Assembly: GCF_018614975.1 (NCBI RefSeq) | Contig: NZ_JAGGNR010000021.1 | Location: 124,001 to 188,000 of the forward strand | Reading direction: 5' to 3' | Origin: Paenibacillus polymyxa | Lineage (GTDB): Bacteria > Bacillota > Bacilli > Paenibacillales > Paenibacillaceae | Length of the DNA: 64,000 bases | Part shown: in pieces, positions 7,995-17,524 of the stretch | Numbering within the stretch: the first letter of the stretch is position 1 | Layout: each line of letters begins with the position of its first letter | Notes under the pieces: generated by a model | Told to the model about the DNA's origin: nothing | Database searches by the model: none | Seen by the model: only the letters and a program-made list of their open reading frames with translations | Translations under genes and position numbers: made by a program

Positions 7995-8003
7995 AATATA
8001 TCA
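7995..8003 (-). promoter_or_regulatory. Extended -10 promoter of the riboswitch transcript
   Basis: Minus-strand TGATATATT has the TG-N-TATATT extended -10 form. The expected start falls at the first base of the riboswitch aptamer, as expected for such leaders. No clear -35 is seen. Confidence 0.5.
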
Positions 8004-8164
8004 CAATTTTGTAACCTGAACTTGTAGTAATTCTTACCAAATGGTATTTAGCATCTCATCATATATATGAATACTGGTTAATTTAGAATTGTTGGACGAC
8101 CTGATTCCTTTACATTCGGTAACAGAATAGTTACTTTTCCGAATCCATACGTGATTATTATCCA

Positions 8165-8205
8165 TAAAAAATAGCGTTACTGACTCGAAGTCAGTAACGC
8201 TATTT
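8165..8205 (-). terminator. Strong terminator after the amino-acid ABC operon
   Basis: A perfect 17-base-pair stem (8169-8185 with 8189-8205) and 3-base loop, followed on the minus strand by T-rich sequence. It closes the transporter operon directly after the ATPase stop codon. Confidence 0.88.
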
Positions 8206-8215
8206 GATCACTCAT

Positions 8216-8944
8216 TTAGAGTACTTTGGCAAGAAAATCACGTGTACGTGAATTTTTCGGTGCTCCAAACACCTCATCTGGTGTTCCCTCTTCTACAATA
8301 ACCCCGCCATCCATGAACAGGATCCGGTCTCCCACTTCACGTGCAAAACCCATCTCATGTGTTACGATGACCATCGTCATCCCGCCTTCTGCAAGACGTT
8401 TCATGACATCCAGCACTTCGCCGACCATCTCGGGGTCCAGTGCCGACGTAGGCTCGTCAAACAGCATCACATGCGGCTGCATAGCCAAGGCTCTTGCAAT
8501 GGCGATCCGCTGCTTCTGTCCACCGGACAGCTGATTCGGGAATGTATCTTTTTTATCGTACAAGCCCACGGTGTTAAGCAGATCAGCAGCAATTTTCTCC
8601 GCTTCCTGAGTGGATTGTTTCTTCACTTTAATCGGAGCAATCGTGATGTTTTGCTGTACCGTTTTGTGTGGGAACAGGTTGAAATGCTGGAACACCATGC
8701 CCATTTTTTCCCGAGTTGCATTAATGTTGTGCTTGGGATCAGTGATTGACACGCCTTCAAAATCAATCTCTCCTGAGGTCGGCTGTTCCAACAGGTTCAG
8801 ACAACGTAAGAAAGTACTTTTACCTGACCCGGAAGGGCCGATGACTACGACAACCTCACCTTTGCCAATCGTCACGTTAATGCCCTTAAGCACATCGTTA
8901 TTTCCATAAGATTTGTGTAATTGTCTAACGTCTATCACTTGCAC
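8216..8944 (-). CDS. Polar amino-acid ABC transporter ATP-binding protein
   Basis: A 242-residue GlnQ/HisP-type ATPase that powers amino-acid uptake. It has Walker [10 protein letters not shown] (about 36-44), Q-loop [10 protein letters not shown], signature LSGGQKQR, Walker [13 protein letters not shown] and H-loop VTHEMGF. The length and the FNLFPH motif are typical of the polar amino-acid subfamily. The proposed start is GTG (8942-8944); another GTG two codons later is equally plausible, both behind AAAGGAAG. It overlaps the end of the fused binding-protein/permease gene by 20 bases, so both are translated from one message as one importer. Confidence 0.93.
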   Translation of the reverse strand: MQVIDVRQLHKSYGNNDVLKGINVTIGKGEVVVVIGPSGSGKSTFLRCLNLLEQPTSGEIDFEGVSITDPKHNINATREKMGMVFQHFNLFPHKTVQQNITIAPIKVKKQSTQEAEKIAADLLNTVGLYDKKDTFPNQLSGGQKQRIAIARALAMQPHVMLFDEPTSALDPEMVGEVLDVMKRLAEGGMTMVIVTHEMGFAREVGDRILFMDGGVIVEEGTPDEVFGAPKNSRTRDFLAKVL

Positions 8945-10382
8945 TCAACTTCCTTTCCAGTCGTCCCAGCAGCTTGGACAAAATGAACGTTAATACAAAG
9001 TAAATGGCTGCCGCAATCAAAAATGGATTCAACCCTTGATACGTAATGTTTTTGACCACACTTGCCTGGTACATAATGTCCACCATACCGATAACCGAGA
9101 TAATGGAGGATTCCTTAATTATGGTTATGAATTCATTACCAATTGCTGGTAATACAGCTTTAAAGGCTTGTGGCAAAATAATGTAACGCATTGCTGCACC
9201 TCTTCCCATGCCCAAGGAACGAGCTGCCTCCAACTGACCGCGATCCACTCCTTGAATACCTGCACGGAAAATCTCTGCCAGATAGGCACCACTATTAATC
9301 GAAAGTGTAATGATACCTGCCTGAAGTGCAGTGAAGTTAATGCCAAAGCTCAGGGAAAAACCATAATAGATAATCATCAGCTGTACCAGCATTGGTGTAC
9401 CACGGATAACCTCAACGTAAGCCGTACCGATCCAACGCAAAATTGCAACGTCATGCAAACGAAACAAACAGATGATCAATCCAATAATTACCCCGAAGAT
9501 AACCCCAAGTGCAGACAACAGAAGTGTGTATCCTACACCTGTTGCATAGAAACTTTTGTACTCCCAGAATATTTCGAAAATATTTTTGTCCACTTTACCA
9601 GCCATCAGGAGACTGGCATCCGTCACCATCTGGTTGATTTTATCTTCACTTTTCAACCGCTCCAGTGTTCCATTTACTGCACTCAGCAGCTCTGTATTGC
9701 CTTTGCGAATCCCCACGGCAGCTTCAGCTTGTTCTTCGTCTGGTACTGCTGCAGCAAGTCCAATGATATCATCCAGATAACCTGCAGCTACGGTATCTTC
9801 AACGATTGCCGCGTCAATGCGTTTTGTTTGCAGTTGGAGCACGATATCCGAGATTTTATCCAGCGCAGTAAGCTTCGCGCCTGGAATCTTCTGTCCGATC
9901 GTTTCCTGAATGGAGCCTTTCTGCACACCAATCTTTGCATTTTCGAGTTCTGCCATGGTTGGATACTTGTCCTTATCCACATTGCGAACCATAATGACTT
10001 GTTTTGATTTATAATAGGTGTCAGAAAAATCAATACTTTGCTTCCGTTCATCGGTCGGTGTCATGCCCGAAATAACCAGATCGACACGACCGCTCTGCAA
10101 TGCAGGCAGGAGTCCGTCAAAACCCATGTCCTCAATAACAAGCTCTGCCCCGAGGTCTTTAGCAATTTCTTTGGCAATCTCAATATCAAAACCAACAATC
10201 TCATCTTTGCCATCAATGACTTTATGGAATTCATAAGGTGCAAAATCGGCACTTGTACCGAGCACCAGCTTTTTACTGCTTGAATTGTCTGTAGTTCCAC
10301 TTGCAAGTGCCACAGGAACGGCAGTTGTGAGCAAAACGACAAAGGTCAACAGCATCATGGTGTAACGACTTATCAATTTCAA
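8925..10382 (-). CDS. Fused substrate-binding protein and permease of an amino-acid ABC importer
   Basis: A 485-residue fusion. Residues 1-27 form a signal peptide; about 35-260 is a family 3 periplasmic-type binding domain ([48 protein letters not shown]); about 275-485 is a permease with several membrane helices and the EAA-type loop [24 protein letters not shown]. The arrangement resembles GlnP-type importers of Lactococcus, with one binding domain. The substrate is probably Gln, Arg, Cys or another polar amino acid; sequence alone does not decide. The start is TTG behind GGGGAG; an ATG at codon 9 is an alternative. A sigma-A promoter is visible upstream. Confidence 0.92.
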   Translation of the reverse strand: MKLISRYTMMLLTFVVLLTTAVPVALASGTTDNSSSKKLVLGTSADFAPYEFHKVIDGKDEIVGFDIEIAKEIAKDLGAELVIEDMGFDGLLPALQSGRVDLVISGMTPTDERKQSIDFSDTYYKSKQVIMVRNVDKDKYPTMAELENAKIGVQKGSIQETIGQKIPGAKLTALDKISDIVLQLQTKRIDAAIVEDTVAAGYLDDIIGLAAAVPDEEQAEAAVGIRKGNTELLSAVNGTLERLKSEDKINQMVTDASLLMAGKVDKNIFEIFWEYKSFYATGVGYTLLLSALGVIFGVIIGLIICLFRLHDVAILRWIGTAYVEVIRGTPMLVQLMIIYYGFSLSFGINFTALQAGIITLSINSGAYLAEIFRAGIQGVDRGQLEAARSLGMGRGAAMRYIILPQAFKAVLPAIGNEFITIIKESSIISVIGMVDIMYQASVVKNITYQGLNPFLIAAAIYFVLTFILSKLLGRLERKLSASDRR

Positions 10383-10437
10383 CCTTTTTCTCTCCCCTTA
10401 CAATACATTGTATGCTTCTCATGTTGATGACTGAGTC

Positions 10438-10466
10438 ATTATAAAGTACAATGCATGATTATGCAA
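10438..10466 (-). promoter_or_regulatory. Sigma-A promoter of the amino-acid ABC operon with palindrome
   Basis: Minus-strand TTGCAT (10461-10466), a 17-base spacer and TATAAT (10438-10443). An inverted repeat TGCAT-N4-ATGCA (10452-10465) covers the -35 and spacer and could be an operator; no regulator can be named. Confidence 0.7.
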
Positions 10467-10518
10467 TGCATTTTGACATTACAAATCTTGACTTGTTTCT
10501 GAAAAAATGAAGCAAACA

Positions 10519-10527
10519 TGATATAAT
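10519..10527 (+). promoter_or_regulatory. Extended -10 promoter of the M20 peptidase gene
   Basis: TGATATAAT is a full extended -10 element (TG-N-TATAAT), 39 bases before the ATG at 10566. Its position rules out an in-frame ATG at 10530 as the true start. Confidence 0.6.
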
Positions 10528-10565
10528 CAATGGATTATTTTCATTTTTGCATAAGGAGTTTACTA

Positions 10566-11741
10566 ATGACAGCTAACAAATCACAAATTCTGACGGTTAT
10601 TGATCAATATGCTTCCCGTTTTAAAGCCATTTCATCATATATCGGTGCCAACCCCGAATTGGGAAATGAAGAGTATCTCGCCTCTGCCCGTTTGAAAGAA
10701 GAACTGGTCTACCACGGTTTTACTGTAGAGGCTCCAATCCTGGGACTGGAGACAGCTTTTATCGGAACCTACTCAGCCGCCAAACCCGGCCCTACCATTG
10801 CATTATTGTGTGAATATGACGCCTTGCCGGAGATCGGTCATGCTTGTGGACACCATCTGATCTGTATGATGAGTCTTGGAGCTGCTGTTGGGCTGAAATC
10901 CATTCTGGATGAGGTAGGTGGAACGATTAAAGTGTTTGGCACACCCGCTGAAGAGACTCGTGGTGCCAAAGTACCGATGGCGGAAGCAGGTTTGTTCGAT
11001 GACTGTGATGTCGCTCTCATGGCGCATCCATATTATGCCTACGAAAAGTCAGGCAGCTCGCTGGCTATTGATGCTGTGCAGTTTGAATTCCATGGCCGAT
11101 CTTCACATGCCGCTGCAAGTCCGCACGAAGGTATTAATGCTCTTGATGCCGTCATTCAAACGTTCAACGGAATCAATGCATTCCGGCAACAAGTGAAAAG
11201 CACCGTTCGCATTCATGGTGTGATCAACAACGGTGGTCAAGCAGCAAACATCATACCTGACTATGCTTCTGCGCAATTTTATGTACGGGCAGCAACTCGC
11301 AAAGAACTGAATATTCTCACAGAACGTGTGATTCAGATCGCTGAAGGTTCTGCTCTCCAGACAGGTTGCAAGCTGGTTACATCCAACTATGAAACGTCCT
11401 ATGATGAGATGGTTACCAATGAAGCATTCTCAGCTGCGTTTAGTCAAAATCTGATGGAACTTGGTATCGCGCAAGAAGAAATTGTGAGTGGTAATGATCA
11501 CGGCTCTATGGACATCGGTAATGTTTCCCTGAAATGCCCTGCAATCCATCCCTACATTCGTGTTGTAGACGAGGTGCATACCCTGCACTCCATAGCCTTC
11601 CGTGACCTTGCACTTCAGGAGCGAGCGCTGGATGGCATGATTTTGGGAGCAAAGGCACTTGCTACAACAGCCTATGACGTACTGAGTCAGCCAGAATTGC
11701 TTCAAACCATCCGCACGGAGTTTGAGCACGCTATTCGCTAA
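10566..11741 (+). CDS. M20 family metallopeptidase / amidohydrolase
   Basis: A 391-residue zinc-dependent amidohydrolase of the M20 family (aminoacylase, AbgB and YxeP relatives). Metal and catalytic residues are visible in CEYDALPEIGHACGHHL, the acidic PAEETRGAK segment and the late histidine in HTLHSIAF; the dimerisation domain starts around FEFHGRSSHAA. It probably hydrolyses an N-acyl amino acid or a small amide in the cytoplasm. The start is the ATG behind ATAAGGAG; an upstream ATG overlaps the promoter. It is divergent from the amino-acid ABC operon over a 180-base shared control region, which hints that the transporter and enzyme handle related compounds (inference). Confidence 0.87.
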   Translation: MTANKSQILTVIDQYASRFKAISSYIGANPELGNEEYLASARLKEELVYHGFTVEAPILGLETAFIGTYSAAKPGPTIALLCEYDALPEIGHACGHHLICMMSLGAAVGLKSILDEVGGTIKVFGTPAEETRGAKVPMAEAGLFDDCDVALMAHPYYAYEKSGSSLAIDAVQFEFHGRSSHAAASPHEGINALDAVIQTFNGINAFRQQVKSTVRIHGVINNGGQAANIIPDYASAQFYVRAATRKELNILTERVIQIAEGSALQTGCKLVTSNYETSYDEMVTNEAFSAAFSQNLMELGIAQEEIVSGNDHGSMDIGNVSLKCPAIHPYIRVVDEVHTLHSIAFRDLALQERALDGMILGAKALATTAYDVLSQPELLQTIRTEFEHAIR

Positions 11742-11766
11742 AATCCATTTTCAACATGTTATATAG

Positions 11767-11812
11767 GGGTGCCCTAAACCTTGAATTCCAAGCTGTTCAG
11801 GGTGCCCTTTTT
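11767..11812 (+). terminator. Intrinsic terminator after the M20 gene
   Basis: Nine-base arms 11767-11775 and 11799-11807 pair with two G-T wobbles, followed by five T residues. Confidence 0.75.
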
Positions 11813-11869
11813 CTAAATTAGCTGTAAGTATATTCAGCAAGAAGCTGGAGATGCTGTGAAAGAAACCTT

Positions 11870-11883
11870 TGAAAACGATGAAA
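11870..11883 (+). promoter_or_regulatory. Possible CcpA cre site
   Basis: TGAAAACGATGAAA matches the cre consensus TGWAANCGNTNWCA at all but one defined position. It lies about 100 bases before a GH13 glucan-degrading gene, where catabolite control would make sense. Such short sites occur by chance. Confidence 0.3.
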
Positions 11884-11975
11884 ATAATACATTTTATTAC
11901 AGTAAATGCGATTCATTTGCTGGCTAACTTGGTTAATTATAACTATAACTTATCCTATATTCAGGAGGTGCTGTC

Positions 11976-13742
11976 ATGCTGCTCGAAGCCATGTATCATG
12001 TTCCTCGTGACAAGTGGGCTTATGCCTATAATTCGTCTACCATACATCTGCGCGTACGAACCAAACGTAATGATGTGCAATACGTGACTGCACTGACCGG
12101 AGATAAGTACGATTGGAATGGAACGTACAAGGAAATCCAGTTGGAGAAGGCTGCTTCTGATAACATGTTTGATTATTGGGAGGCTGCCGTCAAGCCACAA
12201 TTCAAACGTCTCACCTATATATTTCGGATAACTGCCGGTTCAGAAGATGTTTTTCTAGCGGATAATGGAATTCATTATGAGACCCCCTATCCAACTGGAG
12301 GATATTATGAATTCTCGTATATACATGAAATTGATGTGTTTAAGGTGCCCGAGTGGGCCAAAGAAGCCGTCTTTTATCAGATCATGACTGAACGGTTTGC
12401 TAATGGAGATCCCAAACTGAATCCAAAAGAAACCCATGTCTGGGGTGGCAAACCTGAGTTGGACAATTATTTTGGTGGAGATCTGCAAGGTGTGCTGGAT
12501 CATCTGTATGACTTAACTCAACTTGGTGTAAACGCCATTTACTTTACCCCGTTATTCCAGGCCAATTCCTACCACAAATACGACACGATTGATTATAAAA
12601 AAGTTGACCCCCATTTCGGTGATAATGCCCTGCTCAAACAATTGACAGAAGAATGTCATCGCCTGGGTATACGTGTCATGCTTGACGCGGTGTTTAACCA
12701 TTGCAGCGAAGACTTCCCTCCTTTTCAAGACGTTCTCCAGAATGGAAAAAACTCTAAGTATACCGATTGGTTCCACATCAATGAATATCCGGTTCAGATC
12801 AAGGATGGTATACCAACCTACGATACATTTGGGTTCTATGGCAACATGCCCAAGTTCAATACAGCCAACCCTGAGGTTAAGACATATCTACTCGATGTAG
12901 CAGAATACTGGATTAAGGAAATCAAGCTGGATGGCTGGCGTCTGGATGTAGCGAATGAAGTGGACAACCATTTTTGGCGTGATTTTCGCAAGGTTGTTAA
13001 GGCAGCGAATCCTGAAGCCTACATTGTTGGCGAAGTATGGAGCGATTCCTTAACCTGGCTCATGGGAGATCAATTCGATTCCGTCATGAATTATCCATTT
13101 GCCGACAAAGTGCTTCAGTTCTTCTGCGGTTCAATGGATGGTTATAGCTTTGCCAACGAGATGGGTTCACTGATTATGCGCTATCCGCAACAAACCAACG
13201 AAGTGATCTTTAATATGCTGTGCAGCCACGATACCCCACGACTGCTCACCCGGTTAGGAGAAGACAAACGACGATTAAAATTGTCTGTTGTATTTCTTTT
13301 CACCTATATCGGTACACCTTGTATCTTCTACGGCGATGAGGTGGGAATTAGTGGTGATGCTGACCCGGATTGTCGAAAATGTATGGAATGGGACCCCGCC
13401 AAACAAGACAGAGAACTGTATGATTTCTATCGTCTGATGATCGATTTACGAAAAAGCAATGAAGCCCTGCGCAAAGGACGCTTCCGATTCCTTAAGGCTG
13501 ATCACAATGATCCCTGTATCGTGTACGAGCGTGTGGATGACAACCTACACTTTACCGTATGGATGAACAATACACCTCAAGATCGAACGCTCTCTCATCC
13601 TATGGAAACAAAAGACTGGAAAGACGCATTAACTGAAGAGCCTGTGTTTCCAACCGATGGAATGATGAATATTAAGCTTGACCCCTATGGGTACCGCATT
13701 TTGTACAGACAGCTTGATCCGACAACTATCCAACACTACTGA
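11976..13742 (+). CDS. GH13 neopullulanase / cyclomaltodextrinase-like glycosidase
   Basis: A 588-residue cytoplasmic alpha-glycosidase of the GH13_20-type subfamily, which cleaves maltodextrins, cyclodextrins or pullulan. The N-terminal 120 residues form a CBM34-like domain; the (beta/alpha)8 barrel starts near WAKEAVFYQI. Catalytic motifs: DAVFNHC, GWRLDVAN (nucleophile Asp), VGEVW (acid/base Glu) and CSHDTPR (third Asp). There is no signal peptide. AGGAGGTG lies 5 bases before the ATG. The gene is next to glgA, glgB and glgC, so it probably trims intracellular alpha-glucan or imported maltodextrin. Maltogenic amylase is an equivalent name for this group. Confidence 0.92.
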   Translation: MLLEAMYHVPRDKWAYAYNSSTIHLRVRTKRNDVQYVTALTGDKYDWNGTYKEIQLEKAASDNMFDYWEAAVKPQFKRLTYIFRITAGSEDVFLADNGIHYETPYPTGGYYEFSYIHEIDVFKVPEWAKEAVFYQIMTERFANGDPKLNPKETHVWGGKPELDNYFGGDLQGVLDHLYDLTQLGVNAIYFTPLFQANSYHKYDTIDYKKVDPHFGDNALLKQLTEECHRLGIRVMLDAVFNHCSEDFPPFQDVLQNGKNSKYTDWFHINEYPVQIKDGIPTYDTFGFYGNMPKFNTANPEVKTYLLDVAEYWIKEIKLDGWRLDVANEVDNHFWRDFRKVVKAANPEAYIVGEVWSDSLTWLMGDQFDSVMNYPFADKVLQFFCGSMDGYSFANEMGSLIMRYPQQTNEVIFNMLCSHDTPRLLTRLGEDKRRLKLSVVFLFTYIGTPCIFYGDEVGISGDADPDCRKCMEWDPAKQDRELYDFYRLMIDLRKSNEALRKGRFRFLKADHNDPCIVYERVDDNLHFTVWMNNTPQDRTLSHPMETKDWKDALTEEPVFPTDGMMNIKLDPYGYRILYRQLDPTTIQHY

Positions 13743-13773
13743 GGTTTAAACTCTCAACAGTCTATAAAAAAGA

Positions 13774-13833
13774 AAAACACTTCCCCGTCTCAGATGATGA
13801 CTTTCATTCTGAACTTTGGGGAGTGTTTTGTTT
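13774..13833 (+). terminator. Intrinsic terminator after the GH13 gene
   Basis: Arms 13774-13786 and 13818-13829 (AAAACAC..CCCC with GGGGAGTGTTTT, one bulged T), then T-rich sequence. It could also act for glgA on the opposite strand. Confidence 0.72.
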
Positions 13834-13885
13834 TTTGGATTGAAAAAAGCCACAGTAGGAATGCTGTGACTCATTCAGGATTGCA

Positions 13886-15328
13886 TCAGTTTACAGGATC
13901 AAGTGTGATCCGGCGATAAATGTCCATATATTCTTCAGCTGAGACGTTCCAGCTGTAATCCCCGCTCATTGCATTTTTCACAATTTTCTTCCAGTGTTCT
14001 GGCTGTTTGTAGATCTCCTCGGCACGCCGAATGGTATTCATCATGTCATGTGCATTAAAGCTTGTGAATGAGAAACCATTCCCTTCTCCAGTAAACTCAT
14101 TGTATGCCTGCACAGTGTCGTTCAGACCGCCTGTTTCCCTTACGAGAGGCACACTACCGTACCGCAGAGCCAGTAGCTGACTAATACCACATGGCTCAAA
14201 CCTCGATGGCATCAGGAAGATATCACTGCCTGCATAGAAGCGGCGGGATAACCCATCGTTAAACGTTATCTGTGCAGACATTTTGAGCGGATAACGATTC
14301 GCGGCTTCCCGGAACCAGTGTTCATAAGCCTGCTCTCCTGTTCCCAGTACTGCGAATTGAATGTCATCATAGTACAGCAATTCATCCAGGATTCGGCAGA
14401 CCAGATCAAGTCCCTTAGAGTCCACGAGCCTTGTCACCATCACCATGAGTGGTACATCAGGACGAACAGGAAGTCCAAGTTCCTTTTGCAGCTCAATTTT
14501 GTTCTCCGTTTTCTTGGACAGACTTGTTCTGTATTTCACAGGGATTTTGGTGTCCGTTGCCGGGTTATAACTCTTGGTATCAATCCCGTTCACAATCCCG
14601 CTGAAACGATCTCCAAGTGAACTGAGTAGTCCGTCCAAGCCGTATCCATAATAAGAGGTTTGCACCTCCTGTGCGTATGTCGGGCTTACGGTTGTCACAT
14701 GGTCGGCATACACAATTCCTGCTTTCAAGAAATTGACATTACCGTAATATTCGGCTCCATCCACGGTGAAATATCGATCGTCCAGTTCAAGGATTTCACT
14801 GAATAACTCATGCGGGAATACCCCTTGGTACAATAAGTTATGTATGGTGAATACCGTTCGCATCTCACTATAGAATGAATCGTGTCTGTAATGGGCTTCA
14901 AGCAGCAAAGGAATCATCCCCGCATGCCAGTCATGACTGTGCAGCACGTCTGGCTTGAACTCAATCTGTGGCAACACTTCGAGAACCGCACGGTTAAAAA
15001 AGGCGAAGCGCTCGCCATCATCCATATATCCGTACACCCCAACACGCCCAAAATAATACTCATTATCCACAAAATATACTGGAATTCCATCATGAACCAG
15101 CATTTCTATTCCACAATAGGATCTGCGCCAGCCAAGAGGCACTTCCGTTGCAACGACGGGCTGTAACGCGTCTTTATACTCATCGGGAATCCCCTTGTAT
15201 TTAGGCATAATCACTCGCACATCTGCCCCGCTCTTCTTCAAAGCAAGCGGGAGAGCACCGATTACGTCAGCAAGGCCTCCTGTTTTGATAAATGGATGTA
15301 CTTCAGCAGCAGCAAATAGAATATTCAT
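13886..15328 (-). CDS. glgA: Glycogen synthase (ADP-glucose, GT5)
   Basis: A 480-residue bacterial-type starch/glycogen synthase that extends alpha-1,4-glucan chains from ADP-glucose. The N-terminal KTGGLADVIGALP motif contains the sugar-nucleotide-binding lysine, and LHSHDWHAGM is typical of GT5. The C-terminal half shows MPSRFEPCGISQLLALRYG with the catalytic glutamate, and RETGGLNDTV. The length is normal. It overlaps the 3' end of glgB by 4 bases (translational coupling) and lies divergent to glgC, which supplies ADP-glucose. Confidence 0.96.
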   Translation of the reverse strand: MNILFAAAEVHPFIKTGGLADVIGALPLALKKSGADVRVIMPKYKGIPDEYKDALQPVVATEVPLGWRRSYCGIEMLVHDGIPVYFVDNEYYFGRVGVYGYMDDGERFAFFNRAVLEVLPQIEFKPDVLHSHDWHAGMIPLLLEAHYRHDSFYSEMRTVFTIHNLLYQGVFPHELFSEILELDDRYFTVDGAEYYGNVNFLKAGIVYADHVTTVSPTYAQEVQTSYYGYGLDGLLSSLGDRFSGIVNGIDTKSYNPATDTKIPVKYRTSLSKKTENKIELQKELGLPVRPDVPLMVMVTRLVDSKGLDLVCRILDELLYYDDIQFAVLGTGEQAYEHWFREAANRYPLKMSAQITFNDGLSRRFYAGSDIFLMPSRFEPCGISQLLALRYGSVPLVRETGGLNDTVQAYNEFTGEGNGFSFTSFNAHDMMNTIRRAEEIYKQPEHWKKIVKNAMSGDYSWNVSAEEYMDIYRRITLDPVN

Positions 15329-17331
15329 GCCTTTGTCCTCCTCTTCGGTTTGAGCGTATTACTTTCATTCTTATTCTTCGTTTTTGAACTGACGGAAGAT
15401 ATACTCGCAGGCGATTCATCCGTTTTCCGACGTGTGTTCTTTTTTAGAATCACGATGCTCAGCGGAGGCAAAACCAATTCGAGACTATGCGGATGCCCAT
15501 GAAAAGGAATCTTTTCGGTAGGCAGCTGCATATCATTAGTAATGCCTGAACCGCCGTAGACGGAATGGTCACTGTTCAGAACTTCGGTATACATACCGGG
15601 ACGCATGACACCAATCCGGTAACGCTCCCGCTTGACCGGCTGAAAGTTAATAAGCACAAGGAGTGTATCCGCAGGTTTTTTTCCTTTGCGTACATATGAA
15701 ATGACACTCTGGTCCTGATCATCCGGAGTGATCCATTCATAACCGTCCAAGGAATGATCAAGCTCCCACAAAGCTTTTTCACTCAAGTACAGGTTAGACA
15801 GTTCACGCTCAAACCTATGCAAATTGCGGTGACTGTCATAATCCAGCAAGAACCAGTCCAGTTGATCCTCGTCTTTCCATTCGATGAACTGGCCAAAGTC
15901 TTGACCCATAAACAACAGTTTTTTCCCTGGGAAAGTCATAAAATAGCCCAGAAAAGCACGCATGCCTGCAAATTTCTGCTCATAGGTTCCTGGCATCTTG
16001 TTGAGGAGCGACTTTTTGCCATGAACAACCTCGTCATGAGACAGAGGAAGCACGTAATTTTCAGCAAAGGAGTATACGACCGGGAAAGTCAGCAAATGAT
16101 GTTTGGAAGGACGCGCATGAAAATCAGATTCCATGTAATCAAGCGTATCGTTCATCCAGCCCATGTTCCATTTGTAGTTGAAGCCCAGACCACCTTCATC
16201 TACAGGTAAAGTCACCATTGGCCATGCACTAGATTCTTCAGCCATCATCAAAGCATAAGGGAAATACTTGAACACCGTCTCATTCAGCTGCTGCAAAAAG
16301 GCTACAGCTTCCTTGTTCTCAAGACCCCCTTCATCATTGGTACGGTATTGTCCTGGCTGCTTCTCAAAATCAAGCCGAAGCATACTCGTAACCGCATCAA
16401 CACGGAGTCCGTCAAAATGATACATCTCCATCCAATATAATGCATTGGAGATCAGAAATGAACGAATCTCAGGTTTCGAGTAGTCAAAGCTAAGCGTACC
16501 CCATCCCGGCTTCTCTGCTAACATCGGATCTGCATACTCATACAAAGGCGTACCATCAAACATACGCAACCCATGAGCGTCTTTGGCAAAATGTGCAGGT
16601 ACCCAATCCAGCAATACGCCAATCCCAACCTGATGTAGTGTATCCACTAGATACATCAGATCTTTTGGATGCCCATAACGACTGGTTGGCGCATAAAACC
16701 CAGTGTTTTGGTAGCCCCACGAAAGGTCATATGGATGCTCACTGAGGGGCATCATTTCAACATGTGTATATTTCATTTCTAATAAGTAAGGAACAAGCAA
16801 ATCAGCCATCTCGCGATAACTATAGATGCTTCCGTCTTCTTTGCGCTTCCAGGTTCCCATGTGCATTTCGTAAATATGTAGAGGTTTGTTATATATGGCA
16901 CGTTGTTTGCGTCTCCAGGCTCCATCATTCCATTTGTACCCTTCGATTGAACTGGTGACAGAGGCTGTCTGAGGTCGAACCTCTGCTTGAAACGCATATG
17001 GGTCCGCTTTGAGCAATTCTGTTCCATCTTCCGTTAATATACGGAACTTGTATAAAGTTCCTTCGCTGATTTCCGGAAAAAAACGACTCCAAAATCCTGA
17101 TTCGGGTATCTTATATAAAGGTTCCTTTTCGCCTTTCCATTCATTACGGTCCAGAGCCAGCCCTACTTCTGCGGCATTGGGTGCCCATACGGTAAAGCGA
17201 TACCCCTGACGGCCATCGCAGATCTCAGGCTGCGCGCCCATCATTCGATAACTGTGATGAAGGTTACCTTCATGAAATAAATAAATATGCTCCGGCAATA
17301 TGTCCGGGTGTGGTAACGGTTGAATGGCCAA
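15325..17331 (-). CDS. glgB: 1,4-alpha-glucan branching enzyme
   Basis: A 668-residue GH13 branching enzyme that introduces alpha-1,6 branches in glycogen. An N-terminal CBM48-type domain (about 25-120; RFTVWAPNAAEVGL) precedes the barrel with YTHVEMMPLSEHP, DWVPAHFAKDAHG, DGLRVDAV (nucleophile), MMAEESSAWP (acid/base) and PLSHDEVVHGKKS. The C-terminal 40 residues are a Ser/Lys/Arg-rich tail (TRRKTDESPAS...KPKRRTKA) beyond the usual domain end. The start is TTG behind AAGGTG, since no ATG is well placed. It is the first gene of the glgB-glgA pair. Confidence 0.95.
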   Translation of the reverse strand: MAIQPLPHPDILPEHIYLFHEGNLHHSYRMMGAQPEICDGRQGYRFTVWAPNAAEVGLALDRNEWKGEKEPLYKIPESGFWSRFFPEISEGTLYKFRILTEDGTELLKADPYAFQAEVRPQTASVTSSIEGYKWNDGAWRRKQRAIYNKPLHIYEMHMGTWKRKEDGSIYSYREMADLLVPYLLEMKYTHVEMMPLSEHPYDLSWGYQNTGFYAPTSRYGHPKDLMYLVDTLHQVGIGVLLDWVPAHFAKDAHGLRMFDGTPLYEYADPMLAEKPGWGTLSFDYSKPEIRSFLISNALYWMEMYHFDGLRVDAVTSMLRLDFEKQPGQYRTNDEGGLENKEAVAFLQQLNETVFKYFPYALMMAEESSAWPMVTLPVDEGGLGFNYKWNMGWMNDTLDYMESDFHARPSKHHLLTFPVVYSFAENYVLPLSHDEVVHGKKSLLNKMPGTYEQKFAGMRAFLGYFMTFPGKKLLFMGQDFGQFIEWKDEDQLDWFLLDYDSHRNLHRFERELSNLYLSEKALWELDHSLDGYEWITPDDQDQSVISYVRKGKKPADTLLVLINFQPVKRERYRIGVMRPGMYTEVLNSDHSVYGGSGITNDMQLPTEKIPFHGHPHSLELVLPPLSIVILKKNTRRKTDESPASISSVSSKTKNKNESNTLKPKRRTKA

Positions 17332-17524
17332 GAAATCACCTTCTTCTCAAGAAAATAGATATAACAGTAATCATTACCCCATTCTAGCCAAGTTGAAAAG
17401 AAAAATGCGGTGCATTAGAAAATGTTGTACTTTTTCTGAATTTTTACAGTAACAACAGTTTCATTGGCTCTACTTTGCGTTAATGATGAACTACAATGCA
17501 CAATATTTTGGGAGGGAAACGATT

